Assembly: GCF_000300335.1 (NCBI RefSeq)
Contig: NZ_AMRM01000009.1
Coordinates: forward strand, 108,844-172,843
DNA: 64,000 nucleotides
Direction: 5' to 3'
Source: Nitratireductor pacificus pht-3B
GTDB lineage: Bacteria; Pseudomonadota; Alphaproteobacteria; Rhizobiales; Rhizobiaceae
Shown here: positions 10,483 to 21,724 of the stretch, one piece after another
Position numbering within the stretch: the first letter of the stretch is position 1
Layout: each line of letters starts with the position of its first letter
Program-made: the position numbers and the translations under genes
The notes under the pieces: generated by a model
Seen by the model: only the letters and a program-made list of their open reading frames with translations
What the model was told of the DNA's origin: nothing
Database searches by the model: none

Positions 10483-10980
10483 ATGAGCATGACGATCGGA
10501 TGCCGGCCGTGGCGGCCGGAAACCGAATTCCACTGGATTGCCACGCTGGCGCTGGCCGCGGCCCTCGCGCTGCAGACGCCCCTTCTGGCGCAGGGGCTCG
10601 ACCGGGAAGAAGCCATCGACGCCATTGTCGGCTCGGACGTCAAGACGGAGGAGGTCGAGGCCGCCTCGGCCACCGACCGCCTCGTTGCGGCCATCGCGGC
10701 AACGGCGGAGAATGCCGAGCGCGTGCGCAAGACATTCTCGCTGGAGGAGGTCGACATCGTCTTCCTGCAGGACCTGGACAAGGGCCCGGACGGCGTCAGA
10801 AAGGTCCTCGCCGAGAAGGAAAGCGCCATCGCCATGCTGCGCGAGGCCATCGAGGGCAGCGCCCTGTTCTATCACGCGGTCGATTCCCGCTCCGTCATGG
10901 TGCGCAACATCGTGGCGCTGGAGTATGGCGACGGGGACAAGGTGACGATTTTCGTCGAAGGCCCGCAGGACAATCAGTGA
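10483..10980 (+). CDS. Hypothetical exported protein
   Basis: I do not recognise this 165-residue protein. It opens with MSMTIGCRPWRPETEFHW, then a hydrophobic stretch (IATLALAAALALQTPLLAQ) that looks like a long signal peptide or an N-terminal anchor ending at AQG. The rest is acidic, predicted helical (VEAASATDRLVAAIAATAENAERVRK) and ends in a short beta-rich section (MVRNIVALEYGDGDKVTIFVEG). Two other in-frame starts exist upstream; the chosen ATG places the signal near the N-terminus. It precedes the NodFE-like pair by 151 bp on the same strand, but I see no functional link. Confidence 0.6.
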   Translation: MSMTIGCRPWRPETEFHWIATLALAAALALQTPLLAQGLDREEAIDAIVGSDVKTEEVEAASATDRLVAAIAATAENAERVRKTFSLEEVDIVFLQDLDKGPDGVRKVLAEKESAIAMLREAIEGSALFYHAVDSRSVMVRNIVALEYGDGDKVTIFVEGPQDNQ

Positions 10981-11131
10981 GTCTCGCCCAATCGCGCCCG
11001 AATATGCGTCGGGCGCACTTGCCGCACGGGCTGGTTTGGTTTCTTATGTCCGGCAGTTGTAGCGAGTTTGGCACGGACACCTCAACCGGTGGTATTGCGG
11101 CCGGCGCAAAGGTGGACCGAGGAGATGGTTT

Positions 11132-11407
11132 ATGAATGCTGACAGTCGCGTGAGCGTCGACGACATCGGCCAGACAATTCTTGAGAAGATCAAGGTCCAT
11201 GCACAGGAAGATGCCTCGAGCATCTCGCTGGACACGCCGCTCGCGGATCTCGGCATCCATTCGCTCGAGCTGACGGAAATCATCTTCGACGTCGAGGACG
11301 AGTTCAACATCGAGGTCGAGATGAATACCGCCGAGGCCTGGGAAAGCCTCGAAACGGTGCGCGACATCGTTGCCGCCGTGTGCGAACTGGTGGATGCCAA
11401 GAGCTAG
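11132..11407 (+). CDS. NodF-like acyl carrier protein
   Basis: A 91-residue acyl carrier protein. The phosphopantetheine attachment Ser44 lies in [14 protein letters not shown]. The following [20 protein letters not shown] matches what I recall of NodF (EMNTA[D/E]AW), the specialised carrier that, with NodE, makes the polyunsaturated acyl chain of rhizobial Nod factors. It differs from housekeeping AcpP (DSLD[TS]VE). The stop is one base from the start of the ketosynthase gene, so both are co-transcribed. No nodD, nodABC or obvious nod gene lies nearby, so the product is probably another specialised lipid. NodF-likeness is from memory of the family, not from a search. Confidence 0.88.
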   Translation: MNADSRVSVDDIGQTILEKIKVHAQEDASSISLDTPLADLGIHSLELTEIIFDVEDEFNIEVEMNTAEAWESLETVRDIVAAVCELVDAKS

Positions 11408-11408
11408 G

Positions 11409-12623
11409 ATGTCCGCACCGCGCATTGTCATAACCGGACTTGGCGGTATCTGTGCGCTGGGAACGGACGTTTTGTCCATCTGGTCGGGCATGCGGGAAGG
11501 GCGTCAGGCCATCGGGCCGATCACCATCACGGCGCTGCACGAACTGAAGGCGCGCATCGGCGCCGAGATCAAGGAACTCCCCGATCACGGGTTCGATCAT
11601 CGCCGTCTGGTGACGATGGACCGGTTCAGCCTGCTGGCGGCGATCGCCTCCAGGGAAGCGCTTTCGCAGTCGGGCTTCGCCGTCGATTCCACCAATACGG
11701 GCCGCATCGGCGCGGTGGTCGGCACGGGTGTCTGCGGCTGGGAAGCCATCGAGGAGAGCTATCGCGGCATTCTGCTCGAGGGCAAGCCGCGCACGGGCAT
11801 CTTCACCGTGCCGCGCGCCATGCCCGGCGCCGCCGCCGGCCAGGTCAGCATGACGATGGGCCTGCGCGGCCCGGTTTTCGGCGTTACCTCGGCCTGCTCC
11901 TCCTCCAATCACGCCATCATCGCGGCGGCGGACCAGCTCCGGCTGGGGCGCGCCGATGTGATGCTCGCCGGCGGCACCGATGCGCCGCTCATCTACGGCA
12001 TCCTCAAGGGCTGGGAGGCGCTGCGCGTGCTCGCCCCCGAAACCTGCCGGCCCTTTTCCGCCGACCGTCAGGGCCTAGTGCTGGGAGAGGGCGCGGGCAT
12101 GGCGGTGCTGGAAACGCTCGAGCACGCGCAGGCGCGCGGCGCGACCATCCTGGCGGAACTGGCCGGCGGCGGCATGACCGCCGACGCCTCCGACATCGTG
12201 GCTCCGACGGTCGACGGCCCGGTGAACGCCATGCAGGCCTGCCTTGCGGAAGCCGGGCTGACGGCGCAGGACGTGGACTACATCAATGCACACGGCACGG
12301 GCACGAAGGCCAACGACAAGATTGAAACCCAGGCGATCCGCCGGGTTTTCGGCGCCCATGCCGACAAGCTCTCCGTATCCTCGACCAAGTCGATGCATGC
12401 CCACTGCCTCGGCGCTTCCGGCGCGCTGGAGCTGATCGCCTGCGTGAAGGCCATTCGCGAGAGTGTGGTGCCGCCGACCGCGGGCTACCGCGTGGCCGAC
12501 CCCGACTGCGACCTCGACGTGACGCCCAACACGGCGCGCGAGCGGGATGTCCGCGTGGCGCTGAGCAACGGCTTTGCGTTCGGCGGCACCAATGCCGTGA
12601 TCGCGGTCAAGGCGATGGAATAG
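11409..12623 (+). CDS. NodE-like beta-ketoacyl-[acyl carrier protein] synthase
   Basis: A 404-residue condensing enzyme of the KAS II group. The active-site triad is visible: Cys163 ([11 protein letters not shown]), His295 ([11 protein letters not shown]) and His332 ([14 protein letters not shown]). The segments [50 protein letters not shown] and [11 protein letters not shown] resemble NodE closely as I recall it, more so than FabF. It condenses acyl chains on the partner carrier protein encoded immediately upstream. The start was chosen just after the carrier-protein stop; an in-frame ATG 13 codons earlier overlaps that gene. Its acyl product is unknown. Confidence 0.92.
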   Translation: MSAPRIVITGLGGICALGTDVLSIWSGMREGRQAIGPITITALHELKARIGAEIKELPDHGFDHRRLVTMDRFSLLAAIASREALSQSGFAVDSTNTGRIGAVVGTGVCGWEAIEESYRGILLEGKPRTGIFTVPRAMPGAAAGQVSMTMGLRGPVFGVTSACSSSNHAIIAAADQLRLGRADVMLAGGTDAPLIYGILKGWEALRVLAPETCRPFSADRQGLVLGEGAGMAVLETLEHAQARGATILAELAGGGMTADASDIVAPTVDGPVNAMQACLAEAGLTAQDVDYINAHGTGTKANDKIETQAIRRVFGAHADKLSVSSTKSMHAHCLGASGALELIACVKAIRESVVPPTAGYRVADPDCDLDVTPNTARERDVRVALSNGFAFGGTNAVIAVKAME

Positions 12624-12794
12624 CCGTCGCGGGCGCAGTGCCGGGCCCAAACACCCGGCAAGCCTTGCCATCCGAAACCTGATAATTTAAGTCTACTAAT
12701 GACTGACGGATGCCGCCGGTGCGTATCACCGATGCGCCGATCGGGGGCCTCCCGTGTCTGGACATCGTTCGGAATCGCATGAGAGGGGTTTATC

Positions 12795-14051
<1,257 letters not shown>

Positions 14052-14059
14052 GACGAGGA

Positions 14060-14088
14060 AGCGCCGGGCCGGCAAGCGGCCCGGCGCT
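14060..14088 (+). terminator. Hairpin terminator after the imelysin gene
   Basis: A perfect 11-bp stem, AGCGCCGGGCC (14060-14070) with GGCCCGGCGCT (14078-14088), has a 7-base loop and starts 8 bases past the stop. Only a short CTCTTCC follows, so the U-tract is weak. Confidence 0.6.
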
Positions 14089-14147
14089 CTTCCGAGAGAT
14101 GCCGTGCGTCCACTCGGACGCACAAAGGACGATCCAAATTATTGATG

Positions 14148-14199
14148 GAGCATCGGAATGACCGAAAACCGGATTCCACTTTTGGGTCCCATGCTCTAG
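14148..14199. repeat. Rhizobial intergenic repeat, family D, copy 1
   Basis: An inverted copy of the element containing GAGCATCGGACCGAAAAGTGG. The arms GAGCATCGG.. and ..CATGCTC flank a core reading ACCGAAAACCGGATTCCAC. Other copies are at 45668-45721 and at the right window edge. It fills the gap between the imelysin and di-heme genes. Confidence 0.75.
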
Positions 14200-14208
14200 A
14201 CCGTACCG

Positions 14209-15723
14209 ATGAACCCAATCTTCCGTGGCGTCGCGATTGCCGGTCTGCTTTCCTTCATGGCAGTGGCCAGCGGTGCCACCAGCGTACCGCAGCGCGACGA
14301 CCTGACCGACGATGACCGTCAGCGGGTGGCCAGCGTCACCGCGCCGGCCACAGCATTCGACCAGCCGGAGCGCTTCGAGCGCATGCAGGCGGGAGCGGCC
14401 ACCTCGACCAAGCGCATCAATGCGGACGCCTTCTCCCATGCCTCGGCGAATCTGGAATTCGAGGAGTTGCAGCGTTTCCTGCTCGGCAACGGGCTGTTCC
14501 GCAAGGATTGGGTCTCGGCACCGTCCTCGACGCAGGCGTCGGACGGGCTCGGCCCGCTGTTCAATGCCCGCGCCTGCCAGTCCTGCCACATCAAGGACGG
14601 GCGCGGTCACGCTCCGGCGACGGTCGACGATCCGGCGGTCTCGCTCCTGGTGCGGCTTTCCGTTCCGCCCGGTGAAGCGGAAGCGGCCGCCATCGCGGAC
14701 GGACGGCTCGCGGCGGCGCCCGAGCCGGTCTACGGCCAGCAGCTCCAGGATTTCGCGGTGGCCGGGCTGAACGCCGAGGGCCGCGTCGAGATCACCTATG
14801 AGGACGTGCCGGTAGAACTGTCCGGCGGCGAGACCGTGACCTTGCGCAAGCCGACGCTGACGCTCAAGGATCCGGGCTTCGGTGCCTTCCATCCGGGCAT
14901 GATGACCTCCGTGCGGGTCGCGCCTCCGATGATCGGCCTCGGCCTGCTGGAAAGCATCCATGAGGCCGATATTCTCTCCGGCGAGGATCCGGACGACCGC
15001 GACGGCGACGGCATTTCGGGTCGCGCGGCCCGGGTGCGCGATGCCGAGGGCGTGTGGCGGCTCGGCCGTTTCGGCTGGAAGGCGATCATGCCCACGGTAG
15101 CGGAGCAGTCGGCGGGCGCCTTCTCCGGCGACATGGGGCTTTCGACACCGATCGCGCCGGACCATTGGGGCGACTGCACGGGAGCGCAGCAAGCCTGCCG
15201 CGCCCTTCCGCATGGCGCGCAGGAACGCCTCGGCGCGGAGGAAGTGCCGGGCGACCTGCTCGATCTCGTCTCGTTCTACTCGCGCCACCTGGCGGTGCCG
15301 GTGCGCCGCAAGGTGAACGACGCCAACGTGCTCGCCGGCAAGAAGATCTTTTACGAGGCGGGCTGCGCCACCTGCCACCGGCCGAAATACGTGACGCGCC
15401 GCGACGTGCCCGATCCCGCGCTGCGGTTCCAGCTCATCTGGCCCTATACGGACATGCTACTGCACGACATGGGCGAGGGCCTGGCGGACCATCGCGGCGA
15501 GGGAACGGCCGACGGCTATGAGTGGCGCACGCCGCCCCTTTGGGGAATCGGTCTCAGCAAGGTGGTGAACGGCGAAGCCAGCTTCCTGCACGACGGCCGC
15601 GCACGCACCCTACTCGAGGCCGTGCTCTGGCATGGCGGCGAGGCGCAGGCGGCGCGGGACAGGATCGTGGAGATGGAGAAGCAGGACCGGGAGAACCTCA
15701 TCCGCTTCCTGGAATCGCTCTGA
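14209..15723 (+). CDS. Di-heme oxidoreductase (DHOR, putative peroxidase/thiol oxidoreductase)
   Basis: A 504-residue exported c-type cytochrome with an N-terminal signal segment (IAGLLSFMAVASGAT). Two heme-binding motifs are present: CQSCH near residue 123 and CATCH near residue 386. Other landmarks are LGPLFNARAC before the first heme, DRDGDGISGRAARV in the middle and GEASFLHDGRARTLLEAVLWHGGEA near the end. All are standard in the DHOR/DUF1111 family, which is distantly related to di-heme peroxidases. The usual partner is imelysin, as here, implying a periplasmic redox step in iron handling. The biochemical reaction of the family is not settled. Confidence 0.9.
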   Translation: MNPIFRGVAIAGLLSFMAVASGATSVPQRDDLTDDDRQRVASVTAPATAFDQPERFERMQAGAATSTKRINADAFSHASANLEFEELQRFLLGNGLFRKDWVSAPSSTQASDGLGPLFNARACQSCHIKDGRGHAPATVDDPAVSLLVRLSVPPGEAEAAAIADGRLAAAPEPVYGQQLQDFAVAGLNAEGRVEITYEDVPVELSGGETVTLRKPTLTLKDPGFGAFHPGMMTSVRVAPPMIGLGLLESIHEADILSGEDPDDRDGDGISGRAARVRDAEGVWRLGRFGWKAIMPTVAEQSAGAFSGDMGLSTPIAPDHWGDCTGAQQACRALPHGAQERLGAEEVPGDLLDLVSFYSRHLAVPVRRKVNDANVLAGKKIFYEAGCATCHRPKYVTRRDVPDPALRFQLIWPYTDMLLHDMGEGLADHRGEGTADGYEWRTPPLWGIGLSKVVNGEASFLHDGRARTLLEAVLWHGGEAQAARDRIVEMEKQDRENLIRFLESL

Positions 15724-15750
15724 GCACGGCGAGCGGAACCCGCCAGACCT

Positions 15751-15840
15751 GTTCATGGTTTCAGAGAAACGCTGCTCCGTTCTATCTCCTCGCTTTTTCA
15801 CGTTTATGCGGGCGTCCGGTGATACCACCTGACTGCAAAA
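15751..15840 (+). repeat. Dispersed ~95-bp repeat, family C, copy 1
   Basis: It reads TTTCAGAGAAACGC ... CGTTTATGCGGGCGTC ... ACCTGACTGCAAAA on the plus strand. It is head-to-tail with the copy at 15847-15940 in the gap between the convergent di-heme and nrdF genes. Its first hairpin is degraded. Confidence 0.8.
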
Positions 15841-15846
15841 CGGATT

Positions 15847-15940
15847 AGGCCCGTTCAACGTTTCACAGAAACGCCGAACGGGCCTATCTCTTTGTTTTTC
15901 CGCGTTTATGCAGGCGTCAGGCGATACCACCCGACTGCAA
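15847..15940 (+). repeat. Dispersed ~95-bp repeat, family C, copy 2
   Basis: The 5' half forms a perfect 10-bp hairpin, AGGCCCGTTC (15847-15856) with GAACGGGCCT (15876-15885). The 3' half carries TTTTTCCGCGTTTATGC and CCACCCGACTGCAAA. The hairpin followed by TATCTCTTTGTTTTT could terminate transcription arriving on the plus strand. Confidence 0.8.
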
Positions 15941-15965
15941 ACGCTGTAGTGCGCGTGTGCCGCGA

Positions 15966-16967
<1,002 letters not shown>

Positions 16968-19124
16968 TCAAAGCGAACAGGATACGCAGCCCTGCACTTC
17001 GGTCCCCTCGAGGGCCATCTGACGCAGGCGGATGTAGTAGATGGTCTTGATGCCCTTCTTCCAGGCGTAGATCTGGGCGCGGTTGACATCCCGCGTCGTC
17101 GCGCTGTCACGGAAGAACAGGGTCAGCGACAGGCCCTGATCCACATGCTCCGTGGCGGCGGCATAGGTGTCGATGATCTTTTCCGGGCCGATCTCGTAGG
17201 CGTCGCGATAATATTCGAGATTGGCGTCGGTCATGTAGGGCGCCGGATAATAGACGCGGCCGATCTTGCCTTCCTTGCGGATCTCGATCTTCGAGACGAT
17301 CGGATGGATCGAGGATGTGGCGTTGTTGATGTAGCTGATCGAACCCGTGGGCGGGACGGCCTGGAGGTTCCGGTTGTAGAGGCCGTCGGTCATGACCGCC
17401 TCCTTCAGCGCGAGCCAGTCCTCCCGGGTGGGCAGCACGATACCGGCCGCGTCGAACAGCTCCCAGGCACGCTCCGTCTCCGGTTCCCAGGCACGCTCCG
17501 TATACTTGTCGAAGAAGCTGCCATCCGCGTAGCGGCTCTCCTCGAAACCCCTGAAGCTCTGCCCGCGCTCGCGCGCCAGCCTGTTGGACGCGCGCAGGCA
17601 ATGATAGGCGACGGCGTAGAAATACATCCCCGTGAAGTCGACGCCTTCCGGCGACCCGTAGTGAACTCGCTCGCGGGCGAGATAGCCGTGAAGATTCATC
17701 TGCCCGAGGCCGATGGCGTGGCTCTCGTCGTTGCCGCGGCGCACGGAGGGCACGCTGTCGATGGCGCTCATGTCGGAAACCGCCGTAAGGGCGCGAACCG
17801 CGGTCTCCACGGTCGCTCCGAGGTCTCCGCCATCCATCGTCCTGGCGATGTTCAGCGAACCGAGATTGCACGAGATGTCCGTGCCCAGATGGCTGTAGGA
17901 GAGGTCTTCGTTGAACGCTGAAGCCTCGTTGACCTGCAGGATCTCCGAGCAGAGGTTCGACATGTTGATGCGGCCGCTCACCGGATTGGCGCGGTTGGCC
18001 GTGTCCTCGAACAGGATGTAGGGATAGCCGCTCTCGAACTGGATCTCGGCGATGCTCTGGAAGAACGCCCGCGCCCTGATCTTCTTCTTGCGGATGCGCG
18101 GATCATCGACCAGCTCGCGGTATTTCTCCGTCACGGAAATCTGCGAGAAGGGCACGCCGTGGATGCGTTCGACATCGTGCGGCGAGAACAGGTACATGTC
18201 CTCGTCCTGCCTGGCGAGCTCGAAGGTGATGTCGGGGATGACGACGCCGAGCGACAGCGTCTTGATGCGGATCTTCTCGTCGGCGTTCTCACGCTTGGTG
18301 TCGAGGAAGCGCAGGATGTCCGGATGGTGCGCGTTCAGATAGACGGCGCCGGCGCCCTGGCGCGCGCCGAGCTGATTGGCGTAGGAGAAACTGTCTTCGA
18401 GGAGCTTCATCACGGGAATGACGCCCGAGGACTGGTTCTCGATGCCCTTGATCGGCGCCCCGGCCTCGCGGATGTTGGTGAGCAGGAGAGCCACGCCGCC
18501 GCCGCGCTTCGAGAGCTGCAGCGCCGAATTGATGCCGCGGCCGATGGATTCCATGTTGTCCTCGAGGCGCAGCAGAAAGCAGGAGATCAGTTCGCCGCGC
18601 TGTTTCTTCCCGGCATTGAGGAAGGTCGGCGTCGCCGGCTGGAAGCGGCCCGAGATGATCTCGCCCATCAGCCGCATGGCGAGATCTTCGTCGCCCGCCG
18701 CAAGGGTCAGCGAGACCATCACCACCCGGTCCTCGAAGCGTTCGAGATAGCGTTTTCCGTCGAAGGTCTTCAGGGTGTAGCTGGTATAGTATTTGAAGGC
18801 GCCGAGGAACGTCGGGAAGCGGAACCTGCAGGCGTATGCGGCCTCGAAGATGGCCTTGACGAAGGCCGGGTCGTACCGGGCGAGCACCTCGTTCTCGTAA
18901 TAGCCCTCGCGCACCAGATAGCTGAGCTTCTCCTCCAGGGAATGGAAGAAGACCGTGTTCTGGTTCACGTGCTGGAGGAAGTACTGCCGCGCGGCCTGGC
19001 GGTCGGCGTCGAACTGAATCCTTCCTTCGGAATCGTAGAGGTTCAGCATCGCGTTGAGCGCATGGTAGTCGAGGTTTGCCGTGGCCGCGGAGCTGGCCTT
19101 GCGGTCTAAGACTGTCGTTTCCAA
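16968..19124 (-). CDS. nrdE: Class Ib ribonucleoside-diphosphate reductase, alpha subunit
   Basis: About 718 residues. This catalytic subunit reduces ribonucleoside diphosphates. It has [20 protein letters not shown] at the N-terminus, the active-site loop [30 protein letters not shown], and a C-terminal CVSCSL (C-x2-C) recharged by NrdH. It lacks an ATP cone, as expected for class Ib. There is no in-frame ATG near the expected start; the upstream ATG at 19208 would overlap nrdI by 100 bases. I propose TTG at 19124, giving [19 protein letters not shown] after the initiator and a 19-base overlap with the nrdI stop. The start is uncertain, the identity is not. Confidence 0.95.
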   Translation of the reverse strand: METTVLDRKASSAATANLDYHALNAMLNLYDSEGRIQFDADRQAARQYFLQHVNQNTVFFHSLEEKLSYLVREGYYENEVLARYDPAFVKAIFEAAYACRFRFPTFLGAFKYYTSYTLKTFDGKRYLERFEDRVVMVSLTLAAGDEDLAMRLMGEIISGRFQPATPTFLNAGKKQRGELISCFLLRLEDNMESIGRGINSALQLSKRGGGVALLLTNIREAGAPIKGIENQSSGVIPVMKLLEDSFSYANQLGARQGAGAVYLNAHHPDILRFLDTKRENADEKIRIKTLSLGVVIPDITFELARQDEDMYLFSPHDVERIHGVPFSQISVTEKYRELVDDPRIRKKKIRARAFFQSIAEIQFESGYPYILFEDTANRANPVSGRINMSNLCSEILQVNEASAFNEDLSYSHLGTDISCNLGSLNIARTMDGGDLGATVETAVRALTAVSDMSAIDSVPSVRRGNDESHAIGLGQMNLHGYLARERVHYGSPEGVDFTGMYFYAVAYHCLRASNRLARERGQSFRGFEESRYADGSFFDKYTERAWEPETERAWELFDAAGIVLPTREDWLALKEAVMTDGLYNRNLQAVPPTGSISYINNATSSIHPIVSKIEIRKEGKIGRVYYPAPYMTDANLEYYRDAYEIGPEKIIDTYAAATEHVDQGLSLTLFFRDSATTRDVNRAQIYAWKKGIKTIYYIRLRQMALEGTEVQGCVSCSL

Positions 19125-19510
19125 AATTCTGTCATCCCGTGTTGGACGCGGACCAGATCTGTGTCGGTTCCGGCGAGCTCGAATCGATAAAGCAGGGGCA
19201 CACCGCATTTGCGCGACACGACGTCTCCGGCATGGGCGAACAGGCTGCCGAAATTCCGGTTGCCCGAGGCGATCACGCCTTTCAGGAGCGAGCGTACGCG
19301 CGCGTCGCCGAGAAACCGGATCACCTGGCCCGGAACCGCACCCCTGCCCGCGCCGTCCGAGAAGGTCGGCAGGACAAGGACGAACGGCGTCGAGGGCGCG
19401 GGAGGCTCGGCCGACCTGTTGCGCGGAATGCGGCTGGCCGGTTGCCCGAGCTTCTCGATGAAACGGTGCGTGTTGCCGGATGCGCTCGAAAAATAGATGA
19501 GCGATCCCAT
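19106..19510 (-). CDS. nrdI: Flavodoxin-like NrdI, class Ib reductase activase
   Basis: A 134-residue flavodoxin-fold protein that supplies oxidant to assemble the NrdF manganese-tyrosyl cofactor. It begins [17 protein letters not shown], the FMN phosphate-binding loop, continues with [12 protein letters not shown], and has [20 protein letters not shown] near the second flavin loop. A longer frame adds 17 codons overlapping nrdH and is not needed. It lies 8 bp after nrdH and overlaps the proposed nrdE start. Confidence 0.95.
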   Translation of the reverse strand: MGSLIYFSSASGNTHRFIEKLGQPASRIPRNRSAEPPAPSTPFVLVLPTFSDGAGRGAVPGQVIRFLGDARVRSLLKGVIASGNRNFGSLFAHAGDVVSRKCGVPLLYRFELAGTDTDLVRVQHGMTEFWKRQS

Positions 19511-19518
19511 CTTCGGGA

Positions 19519-19740
19519 TCAGCTCAGGGCTGCGATCTTGTCGGGCCGGAAGCCACCCCAATGATCGCTGCCGGCGACGACGACCGGAACCTGCCGGTAG
19601 CCGAGCGACTGCACGAGCGCGGAGGCCTTCATGTCCTCGCTGAGGTCGATCACCTCATAGGAAACGCCGCGCTGGTCGAGCGCGCGATAGGTGGCGTTGC
19701 ACTGAACGCAGGCAGGCTTGCTGTAAACGGTAACGGTCAT
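19519..19740 (-). CDS. nrdH: Glutaredoxin-like NrdH, reductant of class Ib reductase
   Basis: A 73-residue thioredoxin-fold electron donor with the redox motif Cys11-Val-Gln-Cys14 ([16 protein letters not shown]), the cis-Pro segment YRQVPVV and the NrdH-type ending [11 protein letters not shown]. It is the first gene of nrdHIEF, 120 bases downstream of the cobalamin riboswitch, whose state should set its translation or transcription. Confidence 0.96.
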   Translation of the reverse strand: MTVTVYSKPACVQCNATYRALDQRGVSYEVIDLSEDMKASALVQSLGYRQVPVVVAGSDHWGGFRPDKIAALS

Positions 19741-19770
19741 TCTCTTGCACCCCGAAGAAGCTCTTCATTC

Positions 19771-19860
19771 TTGAACGGCGAGGGGCACGAGAAGGCGCGT
19801 GGAAAGACTGCACCATCAAGCGTCGCCCGGACCCACCGTCCGCTGACGTTGTTCGTTCAA
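19771..19860 (-). promoter_or_regulatory. Possible expression platform of the nrdHIEF riboswitch
   Basis: Between the aptamer and nrdH, TTGAACG (19771-19777) and CGTTCAA (19854-19860) are perfectly complementary over 7 bases, so the end of the aptamer could pair with RNA about 30 bases before the nrdH start. There is no U-run typical of an intrinsic terminator, which suggests translational or Rho-based control. This is an inference from sequence only. Confidence 0.35.
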
Positions 19861-20046
19861 GGCAGGTCTCCTGACTTACGGGTCAACGCTGATCACATCC
19901 GCCTTCCCGGGCGAACCCAGTGGCTTTCGGATGACAACTCGCCGTTCACAGTTGCGGGGGCAGCGCCGGAATTGCCTTGCAGGCAGGGCTCACCGGCTTC
20001 CCTCTTAGCCGGCAATTCTTGCGAATCACCGGACCTCGAACACTAA
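19861..20046 (-). ncRNA. Cobalamin (AdoCbl) riboswitch upstream of nrdHIEF
   Basis: Read on the minus strand, all conserved blocks of the B12 element appear in order: AAGAATTGCCGGCTAAGAGG, GAAGCCGGTGAG, CGCTGCCCCCGCAACTGT, GGCGAG, GCCACTGGG, GGGAAGGCGGATGTGATCAG and the closing B12 box AAGTCAGGAGACCTGCC. The nearest downstream same-strand genes are nrdHIEF. Cobalamin riboswitches upstream of B12-independent isozymes are established: when cobalamin is plentiful a B12-dependent reductase (class II NrdJ) does the job. Whether nrdJ exists in this genome cannot be seen here. Confidence 0.97.
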
Positions 20047-20092
20047 CTATAGTATGAGGGGCGCTTTCAAAGTCAACATGAAGGGGTGGCGT

Positions 20093-21511
20093 TCAGGCGG
20101 CAGACGCCTCCCCATGCCGGCTCTTCACGAAGGGCAGAAGCGCAAGGCCGATCAGGAACAGAACGAGGATGGGCGTCACGCCGAGCCGCTGCGCATCCTC
20201 GTTCGAGAGGCCGAACGCCTCCGAGGCGAAATAGCCCGTTGCCAGCGCGATGGCGAAGGGGCCGATGAAACTGGTCGCCTTGCCCGAAAGGGCGTAGAGG
20301 CCGAAGGCCTCTGTCACGCGCGGGCGCGGCACCTGGTCGACCAGCAGTGTGCGCGAGGCGGCCTGGATCGACCCGCCGGCCGCGCCGATGAACGCGCCGG
20401 CGACGAAGAAGGCGATGTCCGGCAGACTGGTCGCGCCCGACAGGGGCAGGAACAGGATTTCGTCCCGCGTGGTCGAGATGACGAGCAGCGCGCAGAGCGT
20501 CAGGACGACGATCGACACGCCGACGACCAGTTTTGGCCCGAACGCCCTGTCCATGCGGCCGCCCAGCCACGCGCCGAGCGCGCCGGTGACGTTGGCCAGG
20601 ATGCCGAACAGGCCGATCTGGGTGATCGACCAGGAGAGCACGCCCGCGGCATAGATGCCGCCGAAGGCATAGAGCGCGTTGAGCGCGTCGCGGTAGAACA
20701 TGGACGACAGCAGGAAGCTGAAATAGCTGCGCTCGCGCGGCAGCCGCTTGAGCGTGTCGGCCAGCCGGGCCATCCCCTCGCGCACGGCGCCGGTCGCCGC
20801 CTTGCGCCGGGCCACGTCCGGCGTGAAGAGGAGCATCGGCAGGACGAACACCAGATACCAGAGCGCCGTCAGCGGCCCGGACGCCCGGTCGCCCTCGCGC
20901 AGGCCGGCGTCCAGTCCGAAGATTGGCTCCAGGCCGAGCAGCGTGCGTCCCGTCTCCGGTTGCGCCGACATGAAGCCGAGCACCAGAACCAGCGAGACGA
21001 GCCCGCCGAGGTAGCCGAGCCCCCAGGCCGACCCGGACAGCCGTCCGAGTTCCGAGCGCGGGACGAGGTCCGGCATCATCGCGTTGTTGAACACCGCGGC
21101 GAACTCCATGCCGAACACGGCGAGCGCCACGGCGATCAGCACCAGCCCGACATGGCCGGCTCCGGGCATCGCGAACCACAGCGAGGCACAGGCCAGGACG
21201 CCGATCAGCGAGAAGGCAAGAATCCACGGCTTGCGCGGGCCGGTGGCGTCGGCGATGGCGCCGAGCACCGGCGAGGAAAGCGCGATGGCCAGCCCGCCGA
21301 TCCCCGTGGCGAGCCCCCATAATTCCTGGCCGCGCGCCGCGTCGGGCGCGACGGCGGAGGCGAAATAGGGGGCGAAGACGAAGGTGATGATCAGCGTGTG
21401 AAAGGGTTGTTGCGCCCAGTCGAACAGCATCCAGCCCCAGATGCCGCGTCGGGGGACGGCGGGATGCGGGGACATCTGGTCGGCGGAGGAAACAGTGCTC
21501 TCATGAGTCAT
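20093..21511 (-). CDS. MFS transporter, UMF1 (Atg22-like) family
   Basis: A 472-residue permease with about 12 membrane segments. The opening GWMLFDWAQQPFHTLIITF matches the family signature D-W-A-x-[QS]-[PA]-[FY], and NNAMMPDLVPRSELGRLSGSAWGLGYLGG is also typical. The substrate is unknown; the family is often annotated as a vacuole-effluxer homologue. I start at MTHESTVSS, which has GAAGGA upstream; the longer frame enters a palindromic repeat. It precedes the riboswitch-nrd operon on the same strand but is probably a separate transcript. Confidence 0.9.
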   Translation of the reverse strand: MTHESTVSSADQMSPHPAVPRRGIWGWMLFDWAQQPFHTLIITFVFAPYFASAVAPDAARGQELWGLATGIGGLAIALSSPVLGAIADATGPRKPWILAFSLIGVLACASLWFAMPGAGHVGLVLIAVALAVFGMEFAAVFNNAMMPDLVPRSELGRLSGSAWGLGYLGGLVSLVLVLGFMSAQPETGRTLLGLEPIFGLDAGLREGDRASGPLTALWYLVFVLPMLLFTPDVARRKAATGAVREGMARLADTLKRLPRERSYFSFLLSSMFYRDALNALYAFGGIYAAGVLSWSITQIGLFGILANVTGALGAWLGGRMDRAFGPKLVVGVSIVVLTLCALLVISTTRDEILFLPLSGATSLPDIAFFVAGAFIGAAGGSIQAASRTLLVDQVPRPRVTEAFGLYALSGKATSFIGPFAIALATGYFASEAFGLSNEDAQRLGVTPILVLFLIGLALLPFVKSRHGEASAA

Positions 21512-21526
21512 GTCGCGTTCCTTCAC

Positions 21527-21684
21527 GCCCCCCTCTGGCCTGCCGGCCATCTCCCCCTCAAGGGGGGAGATTGGCGGTTACGGCCGGCTTCGCCAATGAT
21601 CAGGCGTTGCAGAACAGACGAGACATCGATGCAGGCGCGATCTCCCCCCTTGAGGGGGAGATGCCCGGCAGGGCAGAGGGGGGT
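21527..21684. repeat. Intergenic palindromic repeat, family B, copy 2
   Basis: It has the same arms as 4270-4412: CCCCCTCTGGCCTGCCGGCC on the left and a slightly decayed complement on the right, with inner ATCTCCCCCTC..GAGGGGGAGAT stems. It lies between the GDH and MFS genes. Confidence 0.85.
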
Positions 21685-21724
21685 GCGCCCGGGCGCCTTC
21701 GCCCCGGCCATCACGCCGCCGCCG

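Noticed and set aside
10981..11131. A nod box or NodD-type promoter in front of the NodFE-like pair
   Set aside because: I looked for the ATC-N9-GAT pattern of a nod box and saw no convincing copy in this gap.
12624..12794. An Irr or RirA iron box upstream of the imelysin gene
   Set aside because: The AT-rich stretch near 12680 has no clear dyad of either type.
20093..21511. The MFS gene as a B12 transporter controlled by the riboswitch
   Set aside because: The riboswitch lies downstream of this gene on the same strand and points to nrdHIEF, so it cannot act on the MFS leader.
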